The notes: generated from the sequence alone by a model not told the origin. A DNA stretch of 61,000 bases from Cristatella mucedo (GCA_009760855.2 WPIO01000009.1:1809001-1870000), one strand, 5' to 3'. Numbered from the stretch's first letter, positions 47,091 to 60,633 are shown. Numbers and translations: made by a program.

Positions 47091-48170
47091 TCAGCCAAGA
47101 CGAGCAACCAGTGACGAACAGTCTGAGCACGGAAGAAGCAGCAGCCGCTGGATGCCTGCTGGCTGCCAGGCTGACTCAGGCAGCGGCCATTAGGGCAGCC
47201 GGTCACGGTGGCCTAGGGTCTGCCAGGCACACACTACCAGGCAAGCAAGCAGCCGAGACATCGATTTGACACATGGCATTCCGAGCAAGAAAGTTCCACC
47301 ATGGGCACCCACAGCAGCACTGGCATAAGGAGGGGGCAAGCAGGCACTACTGAACCAACGGCAGAAGTGATGGAACCTGTCTTCTCGACAATCGACCAGC
47401 ACCATATAGAGAACCTCCCTACGATTGGCTGGCCTTGGCAAGGTCAAGGTTGGTATTTAACTTCCTGGGGTTAATCCTCGTCATGCAAACACAACACAGG
47501 CGAACGCTCGAGCGCACACATACACAGTATAGCCAGGATTTTCATTTAGGGGCACGACCCACACCATTTGTTTGTAGGGGGCAAGAGCCAGAAGATTTTG
47601 ATGTAGGGGTCCAGACCCACAACTCACAAAAAACTGTACAACAAAATCATCGTGCTCATCGAAAAGAGCTCGGCTGTTGCTCAGTCAGTGAAATTAGGAC
47701 ATACCATCGTCGTTGGTGACAGTCGGTGGTGGGCAGCCATCGGCCTTCCTTGGGAATATGGGGCGACCAGGATTGCTGCCGGATGTAATGGGCACAAAAG
47801 CCCCTACAACCTTACCCTGCCAGCCACTGTGCATACAAGCACGCTCGAGTGGGCACAGACCCACCAGCAACATCTACCCGCCCCCAAAGGATCATTCACC
47901 TTGAGAGGCTGATGGCTCACAGCCAGCTCATCGACAAACGTTGTCAGTGCTAATCTCTTTGAGATCCGGTGAGAGGAGATTAGTCACCAAAAAATAGACC
48001 ACTTATCACTAGCTTATCACACACGGTTTGCCGGCACGTTGGCCACTTCCCCCTAAATAATCCCCAGTGGTCATGAAAAACCGACTTCCTTTCCCTGGCT
48101 GCCACTCCAGAGCCTGCCGATGCAAATGGTATAAACCGAATACGTGCGCAATCGCACAAACGCAGGCACG

Positions 48171-48214
<44 letters not shown>

Positions 48215-49290
48215 TGCCCAACTACTGACTAGCCTGGATGCATCAGCTGCTCGAGCTGTGTGCCAGAGGCACCAGCGATTCACTGCACATGTTTCCTCAT
48301 CCGAGGGCAAATCCATCGAGTGAGAGAGCAGGAGGAAGACGAGTGCTGGGGATGTGATAGTCGCTCTCGTGTTTGCACAGCTGCATTTGCTGCTTCACTC
48401 GAGCTACATAGATCGTGCACCTGCTAGCGACTGCAAGCGACTCGCCACGGTTAAGCAAGACAGCAAAAGTGAAGATGTAAAGCACTTCCTAACCTAATGG
48501 TCTACTTGGGAACTTAAGTCACAAAAGCTCAGTGGGAGGGAACCAGAACATCAACCACGGCCTCACAATTACCCGACGAGCAATCTGCCATTTGCCTGCT
48601 CAATCTTGACATCGACCTGCATGCATCGAATCGCCAACGGACATTAGCTATCTCTCGCCAATTGGAGAGAGATATACTTTAAAGCAAAGGGCCGCGAACA
48701 ACGTTTAACAGTTTGACTTGCCTAGATGCCGGTCATTCCATCAGCTCTCATCACGGCATGCCAGGTAGACATTGCCCAATCCATCAAGCAGTGCGCTCTG
48801 CAAGTTCAATTTGTTCCATAGAAGCTGTTACTGTTGATATGCACCAGCCACACTTGCCACATTTTAATTCCCTTCAGACAGAGACAGAGAGAGCTCACAT
48901 TTCCCCCAAGTCGTGCAAAGACCAGAACGGCAAGCAAGTACGGTCACTACTAGGGGTGAGGTGGTGCTAGTACAACAGCTCTCGTCCAACACCGGTAGTC
49001 GCAGCAATGGTGCAGGTGGGGAGAAGCACGGTTGAGATGCGTCTTTATGCCACCACACTGGTGGCAGGCTAGGGGCAAGTGCTGGCTTCAATTGCTTTTG
49101 CTGCAAAATAAATGCCACCGGGAGCACACGAGATCATCTGCTAATCGTGCTTGATATCGATTGCCATACGATTCGCTCTGAAGCTGTACCGCTATGATTT
49201 TCATCACGAAGCCACAGATGTAGAAGAGGCACCAGAAGCCGTGTGCATACTCTGCCAACAAATGGATGTACCCACTGATCCCATTTAAAG
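47091..49290. other. Unassigned stretch
   Basis: It contains (CA)n at 48173-48211. A forward frame at about 49139-49288 with YRYDFHHEATDVEEAPEAV looks protein-like, but no splice sites or family could be assigned. Confidence 0.35.
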
Positions 49291-50152
49291 TGCCAAAAAG
49301 TCGGTCGCAGATGACCTATAGCATGAGTGCCTCGGTGCTCATGTAATATCCATATTGCATGTCGCTCAGCTGGTGCTTTAGATAAGTCGATTGTGCTGGG
49401 TTAGCCTTTAGTATAACCTGCAAAACTTTGCTGCATCTTCCGTAGAGCTTGCACGATTTGCCTGCCATCAAAATGTGCCAAGGGGTGAGGAAAAGGTATA
49501 ACAAATGTTACAACTACGTTCTGCTAATAGCTAATTGGTAAACAAAAATTCAGCTTGCACATTCATACTTTGGCAGGTCTTCGAATCCTGGCTATCAAAC
49601 AATTATGAATTCTCTTCTGAACGACCCCCCCCCCCCCACTTGACCACCGGATGCCTGCAGCCGATCTACAGAACCTGATGCAGCAAGTACAACAGCTGAC
49701 CCACTTAACCCATTACACCATAAAAAAGGCCATCATTCCAAAGGGTCATCCATATGGGCACGTCATAACCTCATAGTCTGCTAATGACAGCTCGTTGCCT
49801 CTGACTGGCCGGATGCCCGGTGGACATGAATGATTAATAACGGCATCCAAGCTTAGCTGACAGGTGATTTCATAAGTCGGTGACATCTACCAAACATTTG
49901 CCACGATTCGAATGCCGATAGAATTCCCAGCTTCATCGACTAGAGGGTACTGCGACTCTGCAACCGTAGGGCATCATGGCCTAGCACACAAGAAAGCCTT
50001 TGAGATCGATGCACACAACGGCAGTGCTAGTACTTGCGTCTGTGCCACAGTCCCACTGGTGGGCACGTGATGCAGAGAGGGAGTGGCAAGGTTTAGGGTT
50101 CACGGCACGAAGTCAGTGAGCACCAATCCTGACTAGGCAGGAATTCCAGATC

Positions 50153-50188
<36 letters not shown>

Positions 50189-52620
50189 TAAAGAGAAAGA
50201 TAAAGCAGTCAGGCAAGGCAGCAGTCTTGGGCAGCCATCACCAGGCCTGCCACATCCGAGTGCTTCCCTCACTCCGACCTGCAGTCCAAATGAAGTGCTC
50301 TAAGGCAGTCGATCATTCATTCACAGCCGGCCCCGATAGCAGGAAGCGGAATCGACTGACCCACGTGACAGTGAGCCAGCTTTGGCCGGCAGAGTATGCA
50401 AGGCCAACCAGCCAGGGAAGCCCCGAGGGCCATTCTTAATGACATCCATGCCGTTAATCTCCAAGCAATGCTGAGACAGGCTGACGTCATCTTCATACTC
50501 TCGCTTGCCATTTTTATCGCTCTCTGCATGAGCTCACACTGTTAAAGCAGAGCGCTTGCGTCCAGCCAGTACATGCATAGCCATCAGCAGACAGACAATC
50601 AGCTGCCTCTTTCATTCAGCTCGCACATCCTACGACAGAATAGCACCCACCGGGTCGGCAATGGTACAGGGGTTTTGAGCGGTAGCACGTGCCCATGGCC
50701 GCTTGCAGCGCACGACTCCTCATATGTAAGCCTCATAAGCGGCACGCAGACAGCCTCCATTGGAGCAGAGCAGTGATCGACGATCGGGGAGTGAGGGGGA
50801 CAACTGCAGTGCTCAGCTGCCGGCCAAGAGAGTGCACCACAAGGGCGTGTCAGAATACCAAAGCGACTGGCAGCAGAGGCCACCTTTCGGGAAACCTCTC
50901 AAGCGTTCGGCATCAGCGACCACAGTGCCCAGTGGTGCACGAGCATGACACTCCCTCTCTGAGGAGTGCAGCACCACCCTCAGAGGCAGGGGGGTTCCCT
51001 GCGCATATGCCATGCCAGAGCCTACTTCACTGCTGCCCACACACTTCCTGCATAGGTAATTAAGGAAGCTGTTTCAATGCAGTGAATTGGCATGGCTAGC
51101 ACTGATGTCAATAACTGCTGCTGTTTGCTTCTCTTTATCTTCTTGCCAGCCGCTCTGGATAGCCAGCTTCCTGCAGCTAATTGAATTTGCAGGATGGCAT
51201 ATGGGGTAGCTCAGTGGAGGCAGCAGGCAGAGGGCGGCAGCAGCAGTGTAGTGGGCAGAGTGAAGCAGCTACTGCAGTAGCTGGACAGAGAAGGAAAGAA
51301 GGAGCAAACATTCTCGGGGGCAAACTGACGAATCTACCGGCTGCTCAGCCCGGCCGTTAAGTATGGATGATAGAGGGCCGGGCGATTGGCCAGACATCGC
51401 GGACTAGGCGGCCAAGGAATGGACGCCTAGGTGAAAAGCTATCTCCTCGAGCCTAATAAACCCCGAGGAAGCCCGTGAGTGCCGAGTCGACGGTAGAGCC
51501 AGACAGCCGGCCGGACTGACTGACAGGAAGCGAGCAAGAGGAACACAGCTGAGCTGAAAGGAAGAGAGGAATGAGTCTGAACCTCTCTAGCTGCCCGCCT
51601 GCCCGCCCGCCCACCAGCCAGCATGACTCGGCTGCTGCTGCTGTTGGTCGAAGGAAGCTGCAAGACAGGTGAACTGGTGGAGTGCACTGGCGGCACTGGT
51701 GGCAGCCAGCAGGCAGACAGGAGGCAGCTGCTGAGCTAAGTGCCTTTCCGGTGTACTCTCCCCCCCCCCCACATTCAACATTCTCAGCACCAGCACATTA
51801 TGGCTCATGAGGGCTTGCAAGCCTGGTATTTAGCACCAGCTGCCGGGAAAATGCCCGATAGTCCTGGCATGCCCTTGCCGTGAAGGAAGTGCTCAATCAG
51901 AATTTCAGCGACTGCCCGGAGGGCGGTCGGTGCCAACATTTAGTGGCCACCGCGACTATGGCCAAGTCTGGGAGTGACTGGGAAAGCTAGCAGCCATTAC
52001 ACCAAAAAGTTGGCACTGTCATTTCCTCATTCACCTACCACAATGAACTTACAGACGATTATTCAAAATGCTAGTAATTTCTCTCTTTCGCATTCCTGTG
52101 GCAAGTCAAAGGAAGGAGGACGAATTCGTGATCAGATCGAGGCTTGAGTCAAACCTTGACCTTGCCTAGTACAGACAATTGTAGGCTGAATGAAGCCGCA
52201 TGGCTCTCTTGGGGGCTGATCGGTATGGCGTGAGAGGTAAGCCTATGCCGTCGGGCGCAGGCAAACTCGGCAACTGGCAGCCAGAGCCATGCTGCAAACC
52301 GCCTCGACACTGCTCAACACAAGCTAATGAACCTTGCCGAAGGCAACCGTTGGTTATCCACAACAGACAGACAGATGAGACGGTGGCGGTCCAAGCCCAA
52401 CCACTGGCTTTGCTGCTTCTAGCACGTGCTTACCTACACACATCGGCTGACATGGGGAGATGCTCGGATTGCTGCTGCTGCCGCCGTCATGACCAGCGGG
52501 CCACAGGTCGCGACTGCATTGCAGGAGAAATAAAATAAGAAAGCCGCCGAGGACACAGTAGCAAGCGCTACAAGCGGACGGACGGCAGGAAAAGTGCGAA
52601 TCGCCACCGCCGGAGTTTAC
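49291..52620. other. Unassigned stretch with minor tandem repeats
   Basis: (GACA)n at 50158-50186 and C runs near 49627 and 51760. Open frames are scattered on both strands without domains. Confidence 0.4.
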
Positions 52621-52621
52621 C

Positions 52622-52622
52622 C

Positions 52623-52669
<47 letters not shown>

Positions 52670-52670
52670 T
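52622..52670. repeat. (CAG)n trinucleotide tract
   Basis: About 15-16 CAG/GCA units, with a shorter CTG run 20 bp further on, so the pair can fold into a hairpin. It is not in a recognised exon. Confidence 0.95.
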
Positions 52671-53803
52671 GTGAGCCGCCTTGCCTGCTGCTGCTGCTGT
52701 TACGCAGCAAGACCGGCAAGGCATTTCGAAGAATCTGCCTGCCTGCTCAGACAGTCTAGCTAGCAGCAGGGGGGGGGGGGAGGGCCGATGCGAATCGACT
52801 TGCTGCGCTGCTGCTGCCGCCGTTGCTTCTTGCGTGCGACGACTGCCGATGATGTAGAGCTCTACGGGCGACGACGACGACGGCAGCAGACATGCCCGAA
52901 CAGGCGGCAGCTGGAGACAGCTACCGGCAAACTAGCCACTCTCTGCAGGACAAGAACCCGGAAGTTTTTAAGCCGAAGAATAGAACGCTAAATTCACGGG
53001 TCGTCAATTGGAGCCTCGAACTTTGGTTAGAACGCCTGGCAGAACAAAGAGGATCTTTAAAATCCAATCAGCAGTCCCAAGACACAACGCCGTGGCCTTG
53101 GAGAGCACGTCCACTGCTGCTGCTGAAGCTTCGGATGACAGGGATTTACCCAGACATGCTGACTGTGCCTTGCATGCTAAGTCATGCATGCCAAGACTCG
53201 GGAAGAAAAAACGATGCATCTTATCGTACTATCTGAACTTCAAGCTTGCATAAGACAAGAACAAGCTTTGCAGGCTTGGACACTTGGGTTGTTCCATTCA
53301 CAGGCCCCTCCTGTGAACTAATTCTGGCGTTTCCTAATTAGAATTCTTGATTATTCAAGGAGTAAAACACCACCAAAACAGACCAGAGACATTGTAAAAA
53401 ATATAAGTTAGCTTATCAGAGATGACGAATAATTAATGCTGCATCAAGCTTTTGTGCAAGATGTCTTGTGAGACTGTAAAATATATGGTTACCGGTAGGG
53501 AGTAATTCCTATCTAGTCACGAGGCATCAGAATTTCATTCGAAAAGCGATAGATACACGGCATGCTGCATTGCACATGTTCATTCGCAATGCAATTAAAT
53601 GAATTAGCATTTCATTTCAGTCCTATATTGATGCACCACCCAGCTGCCAGGAACACGTGAATAATTCTGGCACCAGAACTGAGTGAGGTAGTTGAGGGTG
53701 GGTGCCAGTTAAATTCGCAATGGTTAGTAGTTGTCTGCTATACGACTAGTACGGCAGCCAGTTCGGCAGCCCATGGACAGGAGCCGAGAGGAAGCATGCA
53801 AAA

Positions 53804-53805
<2 letters not shown>

Positions 53806-53896
<91 letters not shown>

Positions 53897-53917
53897 TGAG
53901 AGTGAGAGTGAGAGTGA
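53806..53917. repeat. (GA)n microsatellite
   Basis: About 85 bp of pure GA, then four 'gagtgagagt'-type variants. Confidence 0.97.
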
Positions 53918-54589
53918 CGAGCACACACAACCACCACAGCACACGCTAAACGCCGAGAAGAATACGATATGGTTGTGAATACTACAGGATGTAAAAGAGG
54001 AAGGGGGGAAGCTGGAAGACATGGAGGCAGAAAGAGAGGAGGAGGAAAGAGGAGAAATATGGTCGCCTGGAGGCGACAAAAGGAAATGCAACACCAGGCA
54101 TGCAACAGCCGTCCTATGGCTGCATAGGGCTGGCCTGTGCAGGGCTGGCCGCACGACAACTGGCTGAGGCCCAGCCCCCGTATAGTGTGCTGGGCCAGGC
54201 CTCAGGCAAAGCCGTCTGCCTACAAGCACCTTCCCCCCCCCACCCCAGCTGCTCATGCCACCGACCGAATAGGCTGCTTCGTGGCGATGATCGAGAAAGT
54301 CTGCAGGAGGGAGGCAGATCCGTGAGAAATAAAGCAAGCGATGGCGATGATCGCCCCTCCTCACCTCGGCTTCTTGGGGCAAGCCTTATCTCTTTCTCTC
54401 ACCGAGTCACTTGCTAGCTGGCTGCTCCTGCTGCTGCGGCCTGATCTTCAGTGATCAAGACCGGTGGCCTCAATTGCAGCAATGTCAACCTGTTCGGCTG
54501 GAAGTAAGGAGGATTCCAAAGGAGCCTCTAGAAAAAAGGGCTCCTTTGCTCGCTCGGGGTTCCCCACCATACCAATCCAGGCCACATGG

Positions 54590-55520
54590 TGGCCTGATGC
54601 GACACACATGCCGAGACTGAGGATGACTGCCTTAGGCAGTGGCTTTCTCAGTCACAGCTGACTATTAAAATTGAGACCTCAGCCGAAGCCAAAGCCATTC
54701 AAGAGTCCGATATTACAGAAGTGTGCAGTATAGTCACCCCTCCGGAGTGCTCCGGCCCGACTCGGAACGTGACTGTCGAAACTTTTGCGAGCAATAATTC
54801 TTTTGCTCCCCCGGCTACTTGCTCGACATACCTCCATGCTCTCTATCTCTCTTCCTCCCATGACTCGCTGAATCTCTTGCTGACTTTCTCCTCTCTTCCT
54901 CCCGCCCACCAGGGCCGACGAGCAACTCAGCGGGATCATTCAGCTTACCACCTTACAACCTGGGACGAAGGTGACAGCCGTGACCAGGTATACAGCACCC
55001 AGAAGCGATGGAGGCAGCGGCTCAGAATCCTACGCATCTCTTACAGCCTTACACAAAACTGTCGGCTCCGACAAAATCGACTCAGCCCATTCATTCGAGG
55101 ACGTCCCGACAGGCCGAGAGGAGATTCATGTCACGTGACGAGGCCAGAAGGCGTGCACAGCAGCGAGGGATGGGCAGTCCTGCAGCAGCAGAGCAGCAGC
55201 AGCTAGCCAGCATTGCCACGGGCAGCTGCTTTACGACGGATAGTCACATCCGTACGATGAGGACGAAATCGACAGCGACGACGAGAATTGGAACACTGGG
55301 AGCAGGAGCAACACCACTCGGGCAGGCACGCCGCAAGCCGGCAGAGAGGAGAGGACTCGACACTCGCTGCACTCCTCCTTCCAAGCCAGCTTAGCTCAAT
55401 GCCTGCGGCCAGGAACGGCTGCCAAACAGTCGGACCGGCCGCACGGAAGTTCGCGAAGCACGCACAGCACATTACAAGCTGGCAAGGCCGTGCAGCTGCC
55501 GCAACGATCAGGGTGCAGAT
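54590..55520 (+). other. Coding-like region, gene not identified
   Basis: An excellent splice acceptor (cttcctcccgcccaccag) ends at about 54911. The +2 frame after it reads ADEQLSGIIQLTTLQPGTK and stays open for about 75 codons to a TGA near 55137. A second frame from about 55222 reads PYDEDEIDSDDENWN and stays open to a TAA near 55518. A third overlapping frame (55008-55394) contains RRFMSRDEARRRAQQRG. Upstream, about 54600-54830 encodes DDCLRQWLSQSQLTIKIE. These frames cannot all be real and I recognise no family. Confidence 0.3.
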
Positions 55521-55789
55521 AACTGGCCAAATCCATACACGCAGTGGGGGGAGAGAGAAGCAGCCTAAAAAGTGATCCAGCTTTTCTGGGAGGCGCACAC
55601 GCCAAGAACAGTCTGACGCACATACATGCAGGCGTCGGGCTGCTCACAAAGTGGGCCATCGGGTGAAGTAAATATCAGCCGACTCAATGTTCATCGTGCT
55701 CAGAAGGCGGCAGAAGAGCTTTGGTGGATGGGCAATCACGCCCACTCTCGCAGTGCAAAATAACGAATAGCCATCGAACAGCGAGCGAA

Positions 55790-55870
55790 GTAGGACTCGA
55801 ACCCACGACCTGGGTCTCGCGAAGCTTGATGGGGCGCTGGCTGCTGGGCAGAAGCTATAGGACTAGCTAG
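55790..55870 (-). mobile_element. Possible tRNA-derived SINE fragment
   Basis: 'gtaggactcgaacccacgac' is a reversed box B. The part upstream of it on the minus strand is only vaguely box A-like. It could be an old SINE or a decayed tRNA gene. Confidence 0.35.
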
Positions 55871-56142
55871 TTAGCTAGCTAGCACCGGACGTCTCCGAAG
55901 GCCACCGCTGCTGACCAGACAGCCGGAGCTCCACGGCCGCCCGGCCAGCAACAGCACAGCATTGCAGCTTCCGAGGCATAAATCTGCCTCTCCCCCCCCC
56001 CACCGCAGGGGCGCTGGAAGCCACTGCAGACGACCGAATCACTCGAGAGGTGCGGCAGGCAGGCAGCTAGGCCCGGCTATTTCGGCACGGGTACTCGGGC
56101 AGCTGGGCGGTGGGTGGGTGGGGGTCCTTTTCTCCCACCACC

Positions 56143-56274
56143 CCTCCCACCACCACCACCCCTCCCACCACCACCCCTCCCACCACCACCCCTCCCACCA
56201 CCACCCCTCCCACCACCACCCCTCCCACCACCACCCCTCCCACCACCACCCCTCCCACCACCACCCCTCCCACC
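56143..56274. repeat. 15-bp minisatellite
   Basis: About nine copies of cctcccaccaccacc, almost all identical. It gives Pro-Thr, His-Pro-Ser and Trp-Gly-Val frames that should not be read as proteins. Confidence 0.96.
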
Positions 56275-56448
56275 GCACTAGCCAGCCGGGTCGGGCGGCC
56301 ACCAGAAACCGATGCCACCTCTTCATGACCGACCCGATCGCCTAAGCGCCAGCGCGAAAACGCGACGGCTGCAGCTAGGCCACGCAGGCAGGCAGGCCAG
56401 CGTGCCTGCCTACCTGCATGCATGGCCCACTCACGGTGACCTTAGCAC

Positions 56449-56674
56449 GGCCACGAGGTCGACCAAGCTCGGGACCAAGCTCGGCCTGTGGCGAGGACCG
56501 GCTATTGACAGGAAGCTCTCTTCCGGCCGACCCGACACATTCAAAGCGGACGGAAACTAGCGCGCCGCCAGCTGCTACTGCTGCTGCTGACGCCGCCGCC
56601 GCCGCGCAGCCTGAGCTGAGGTCAGAGCCACGGTGCAGATTACAATGGCGTGAGCCGGGGCAGGGTGGGGACAT
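56449..56674 (-). other. Possible first coding exon in a CpG-rich block
   Basis: The minus strand has an ATG at 56674 and a frame that includes ALVSVRFECVGSAGRELP and ends in PRGRAK just before a possible donor gtgacc at about 56456. The surroundings (56.3-57.1 kb) are CpG-rich and could be a promoter. No family is recognised, and the opposite strand is also open over the same stretch. Confidence 0.22.
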
Positions 56675-57792
56675 GTGCAGCCGAGGCGGACGGGCTTACC
56701 ACTCCGGCGGCGACTCGCAGGATCGCGAGCGGCGCTCGCTCGAAAGAAATGAACAGGAAATGGGTTTCTACGCAGAACACCGCAGCCGGTTATCGGATGC
56801 GCGAAGCGCCGGCATCAGCACCGGAGACCATCCGGCGAACCTCATCGAAGAGCGATGCTATCGTAGACGCTAGCAGCCACTAATGACTCGCTTGCTACAT
56901 ACTAGAAGAATGTCGGCTCTCGAGCCTTTTAAATAATGTTCACTTTAAGGTCTACGCTGCGAGAGCGAAGACAGAACGGAACAGCGCGCGACGCGGTGCC
57001 GCCCGTGCGCAGCAGCATGCCCGCACGGCGCCAACGGAGGGCGGGCTACGCGGCCTCTCGGCTAGCGTCGCGTGCGGTATACAGAAGCTTCAGAACGACG
57101 GCAGAAATGAACGCCAATTCTCAACGCGTAAATTATCGCTACTAGCGACCACAGGCGCCACGAATCCGTCTTACCGCCAGCGGGCGTACACCGGTGCTGC
57201 TCGCAGTGCACGTAATGCATGAATGACGAGCGCTCCATTCACACACAGGAAACGGTGACCTGCTTAGCGAGTGTGTATTTAGTCGCGCAAGAAAAAACCA
57301 CGCCTGGTAAATAGACCCCATTCTTTTTCGAGTATTCATTATAAGAGATGAAAGAGTGCCGGTTGACATTGTTTATTTTTCCATATAGCACTCATGAACG
57401 GGATGGCTCGCCTGAAAGGTCGAAAACAGTGGCGCACGAATACACCCGCAGCGATAGGCGGTCCAGCCGCTCGGCCCAGTCCGGCTTTCGCTGACTCGCG
57501 CGTGGGTCGTCCGTCGTTGTTTCTGATTTCTGCGCAGCAACGCGCGGCGGGTTGCTGCGTGCATTTGTAATTTGCTGTGTCGCAGGTCTCGTTTCGTGGT
57601 GGCTTGACGGCCAAGGCTAGAAATGCAAGTAGAGGCATTTGTCGCGCTCGAAACGAGTGAACAGTGCTGCTCACGCTAGTGGCTGTGTTAGTCCAGTTCA
57701 ATGAGAGCCAAAGGACAAAAAATTCGAATGCTGAAAAAAGAAGCTTGTCCATTGATTAGTAATGACATGAACAATATCTGAACATATCAGCT

Positions 57793-57930
<138 letters not shown>

Positions 57931-57940
57931 GTGATCGCAG

Positions 57941-58147
57941 CAACCAGCTGGTAACAGCGACTACGACTGCATCTTGAGTGATCCAGACGATGCCATCGTG
58001 GAAGGCGATGCTATTTCGGCCCAGACCCAGGTTCACGTAAAAGCAAATGTCTGGCTTCCCACAACCTTTCATTTGGCCAAACGGAAGTTGCTCTATATGG
58101 CAGGAGTCGGCAAACCTCAGCTAATCCCGATGACACTTTGCAAATAA
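57941..58147 (+). other. Possible terminal exon, unidentified
   Basis: After gtgatcgcag the frame reads [20 protein letters not shown], continues through [19 protein letters not shown] to [10 protein letters not shown], and stops at a TAA that is part of an AATAAA. The composition is protein-like (about 68 codons, acidic first half). An in-frame TGA lies just upstream, so the exon would have to start at the acceptor. No family was recognised, and the acceptor lacks a pyrimidine tract. Confidence 0.3.
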
Positions 58148-58574
58148 ACATGGTTTGACTTATCGGCATCCTTACAAGTGGCTTCGTCCTAGATCCTGGC
58201 GACACATCGCGGTTTCGTAACATCTATGTGCTCAGAAAGCAGTGCACCACTGGAGTTAAGTCAGCAAGCCAACTGGCTCAAAACTTTACGAAGAGGTCGC
58301 CGAAATACTGACATGAATCACTCAGCAGCATCCGGCGTACGATAGTGAAAGTCTCAGCATTGCGTCGTGTGTTTGATGTGTCTCATTTAACCATGCATTT
58401 CCTTAAAATGGAGCTTTTGTACTTGTTCCCTAGCAGTAATCAGACACATCGAGCGCGAAGTTCAGCAACGAGTTGTCAGAAATATTCTCGCGATGCTAAA
58501 GTCTTGAGTTGGGGTGTTCATCAGGCAACAGGTTTGGCTGGCCCCTAAACCCACACGCACCAACAAAAATATTA

Positions 58575-58650
58575 TTAATGATAATAATAATAGTGACATT
58601 TGTACGGCACCTTAAGAGCACTAAATCTCTTACTAGGCACTCTCTTGCTA
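58575..58650 (-). mobile_element. LINE or SINE 3' tail remnant
   Basis: 'atgataataataatagtgac' followed by 'ggcaccttaagagcactaaa' and 'tctcttactaggcac'. A short reverse tail only. Confidence 0.65.
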
Positions 58651-59394
58651 GGTAGCAGAGCGTGCCGGCCACGTGAGCGTTGCAGCACCTCTGGCAGACC
58701 TCTGACTTGCTCCGTATTGCTTGGCTGCTCCATCCGTACTCACATCGCACTGGCACTGGGCTCAAATCGTTTAGGTGATCACTTAGACAAGTTGGGCATG
58801 CCCTATCGATGTGCTTTTACCGTATTCGATTAAATGGAGTGCCGAAAGTAGTACTTAGTTCTTATAGGATGAATTGAAATGTTCAATAGTCAATCTGGAC
58901 ATCGGAGCAACAGCTAGGGCTCTGTCGAAGTTTCCAGTAGAGCATGGTACTGTCGGAAAGCTCTGCCACCAGCAGAGAGGCACTTGCAAACTGCATGCTC
59001 CAGCTGCTCCTGCCCTAATGTCCTTAGGCTGCAAGTGCAGTGTGATTAACTGTGCTGCCAGTCCTTGCTGTCATCTGACAAAAACTGGTGAAGCCTGAAG
59101 CCTTGAAGTGCAGCTAACTGATGTGCTATGAGTTTGGAACCGATACACACTGGTATCCGACGGCAGCTGAGCACTAAAGAGAGCCCATACCTTGATATAA
59201 TAATTCACACTGCCCTAGGGTGGGCCAGTTTATTTTTTAGCCACAGGGAGGGACAGAAGTTAGCTGCATCAGCCATAGCGTACAACTCAATTCAAAGCCT
59301 GAAATGAAACTGACCATCTCCATGCCCTGAGCACAACCAAATAACCCTTGCATTAGTCGGGGTTTTTATAACGCCTAACCATAGATTGTGACAT

Positions 59395-59470
59395 TTCCGG
59401 TTCCTAATCAATGCAATTCAGGAACCGAAAATAATATCGAGGCATACATAATCTGGCTGATGTAGCATGC
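59395..59470. repeat. Small inverted-repeat element, copy 2
   Basis: 'ggttcct' and 'aggaacc' form short complementary arms, followed by 'ataatatcgaggcataca' and 'ataatctggctgatg'. It resembles 6715-6805 upstream of DNAJC17. Confidence 0.45.
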
Positions 59471-59721
59471 CAAAGCTTAGCTACTCCCTACTCAAATTAA
59501 GGTCATCCTCGGCCAGGACGATCAAAGGAGACCTAAAACGGCAAACTACGGTAGTTGTCAACGTTCGACTTAGCCACCTTGTTAGGATCTAACATAAACC
59601 AGGGGATTTTCAGACGACTCCTTCGAAGATGTCGTTGTAGCTATCTTGTCTCTACCTTCATCCCTGATAGCTGTCACAGCAATGAACTGGGCTTCAATAC
59701 ATCTCCAGAACACTCGGCCTT

Positions 59722-60146
59722 TTAGACGTTCAAGTCATCAACGATATCACTTAGCTGGAGACAGGCGAGCGCCTTTAGCTTCAGCTCTCTAGGTATCTCA
59801 GTAAATACCTGTAACGATCTCAAAACCAGAGCACGATTAGTGCACACAACACAAGGAGGAGCTACGCTCCAAGCACCGTTGCACAAGCGACTGCGACTTA
59901 TACTGTTCGTCGCGAGCAACGTCTTACCAGTCCAGGGATCTCTTCCATATATTCTCTTAGGCAGTCTTTGGGGTATGCAGGACAACATCCACCAGATCTC
60001 TTAGCTGAGCGTACACCCACTGTCAGACTTTTGAACACAGTGAAAACTAAGCTACTGGTAATCCGAGCCGGATGTTCAATCCATTTGCTTTTACGACATG
60101 ATTGAGCACCGTTGCATAGTTGCAGGCACACAAAGTTGCTCGACAT
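59722..60146 (-). CDS. Possible C-terminal part of an unidentified gene (two exons)
   Basis: On the minus strand a frame from 60146 includes ARITSSLVFTVFKSLTVGV and REYMEEIPGL. It ends at a strong donor (ctg|gtaaga, exon end 59928). A 119-nt intron ends in gatcgttacag, and the next exon starts at 59808 in the same phase: VFTEIPRELKLKALACLQ, then LSDIVDDLNV and TAA at 59724-59722. The matching phase across a short canonical intron supports a real gene. The last exon faintly resembles an F-box (IPxELxxxxLxxLxxxDI), but an F-box at a C terminus that stops this early would be odd, so I do not name it. Upstream exons were not resolved. Confidence 0.3.
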
Positions 60147-60633
60147 GCAGGGTAACTAAGATGACAGCATTCCATTCACCAATTTGTCAACTCAATGATG
60201 CAACCACAGGATGCCATGTATTCATTGTGATGCTTAAAAGAAAAAGCTTCCTTGCAGCACAGGCAAAATGTAAAGCTGAGCAAGCCGTTGAAACACAGAA
60301 AGTGTAAAATCGACAAGCTGTCCCCTCCTTCATTCTACATTGTCGGCATATGACGTATAACGCTGTCGCTTCACTAAAAATTGCCAAAACACGGTTCCTG
60401 GTCGATGATGCATCTCGGTTTCGTCATAGCCACATGACTTGGGGCAGTACCAATGGCATCAGCAGCTCGATCAGAGAGTAGCTGAGTATTTTTACCAGCA
60501 GCAGAACAGCTGTCCATTGCATCAGCAGTGTGTACAGTAGCATTCTCGATGCAAGTTACTGAGAGCCACAAGCTCCACCGTGTGATTAGCCGGGGCACGA
60601 GGAACGATCATCTTTCACGTCAGGCTAGGTGTA

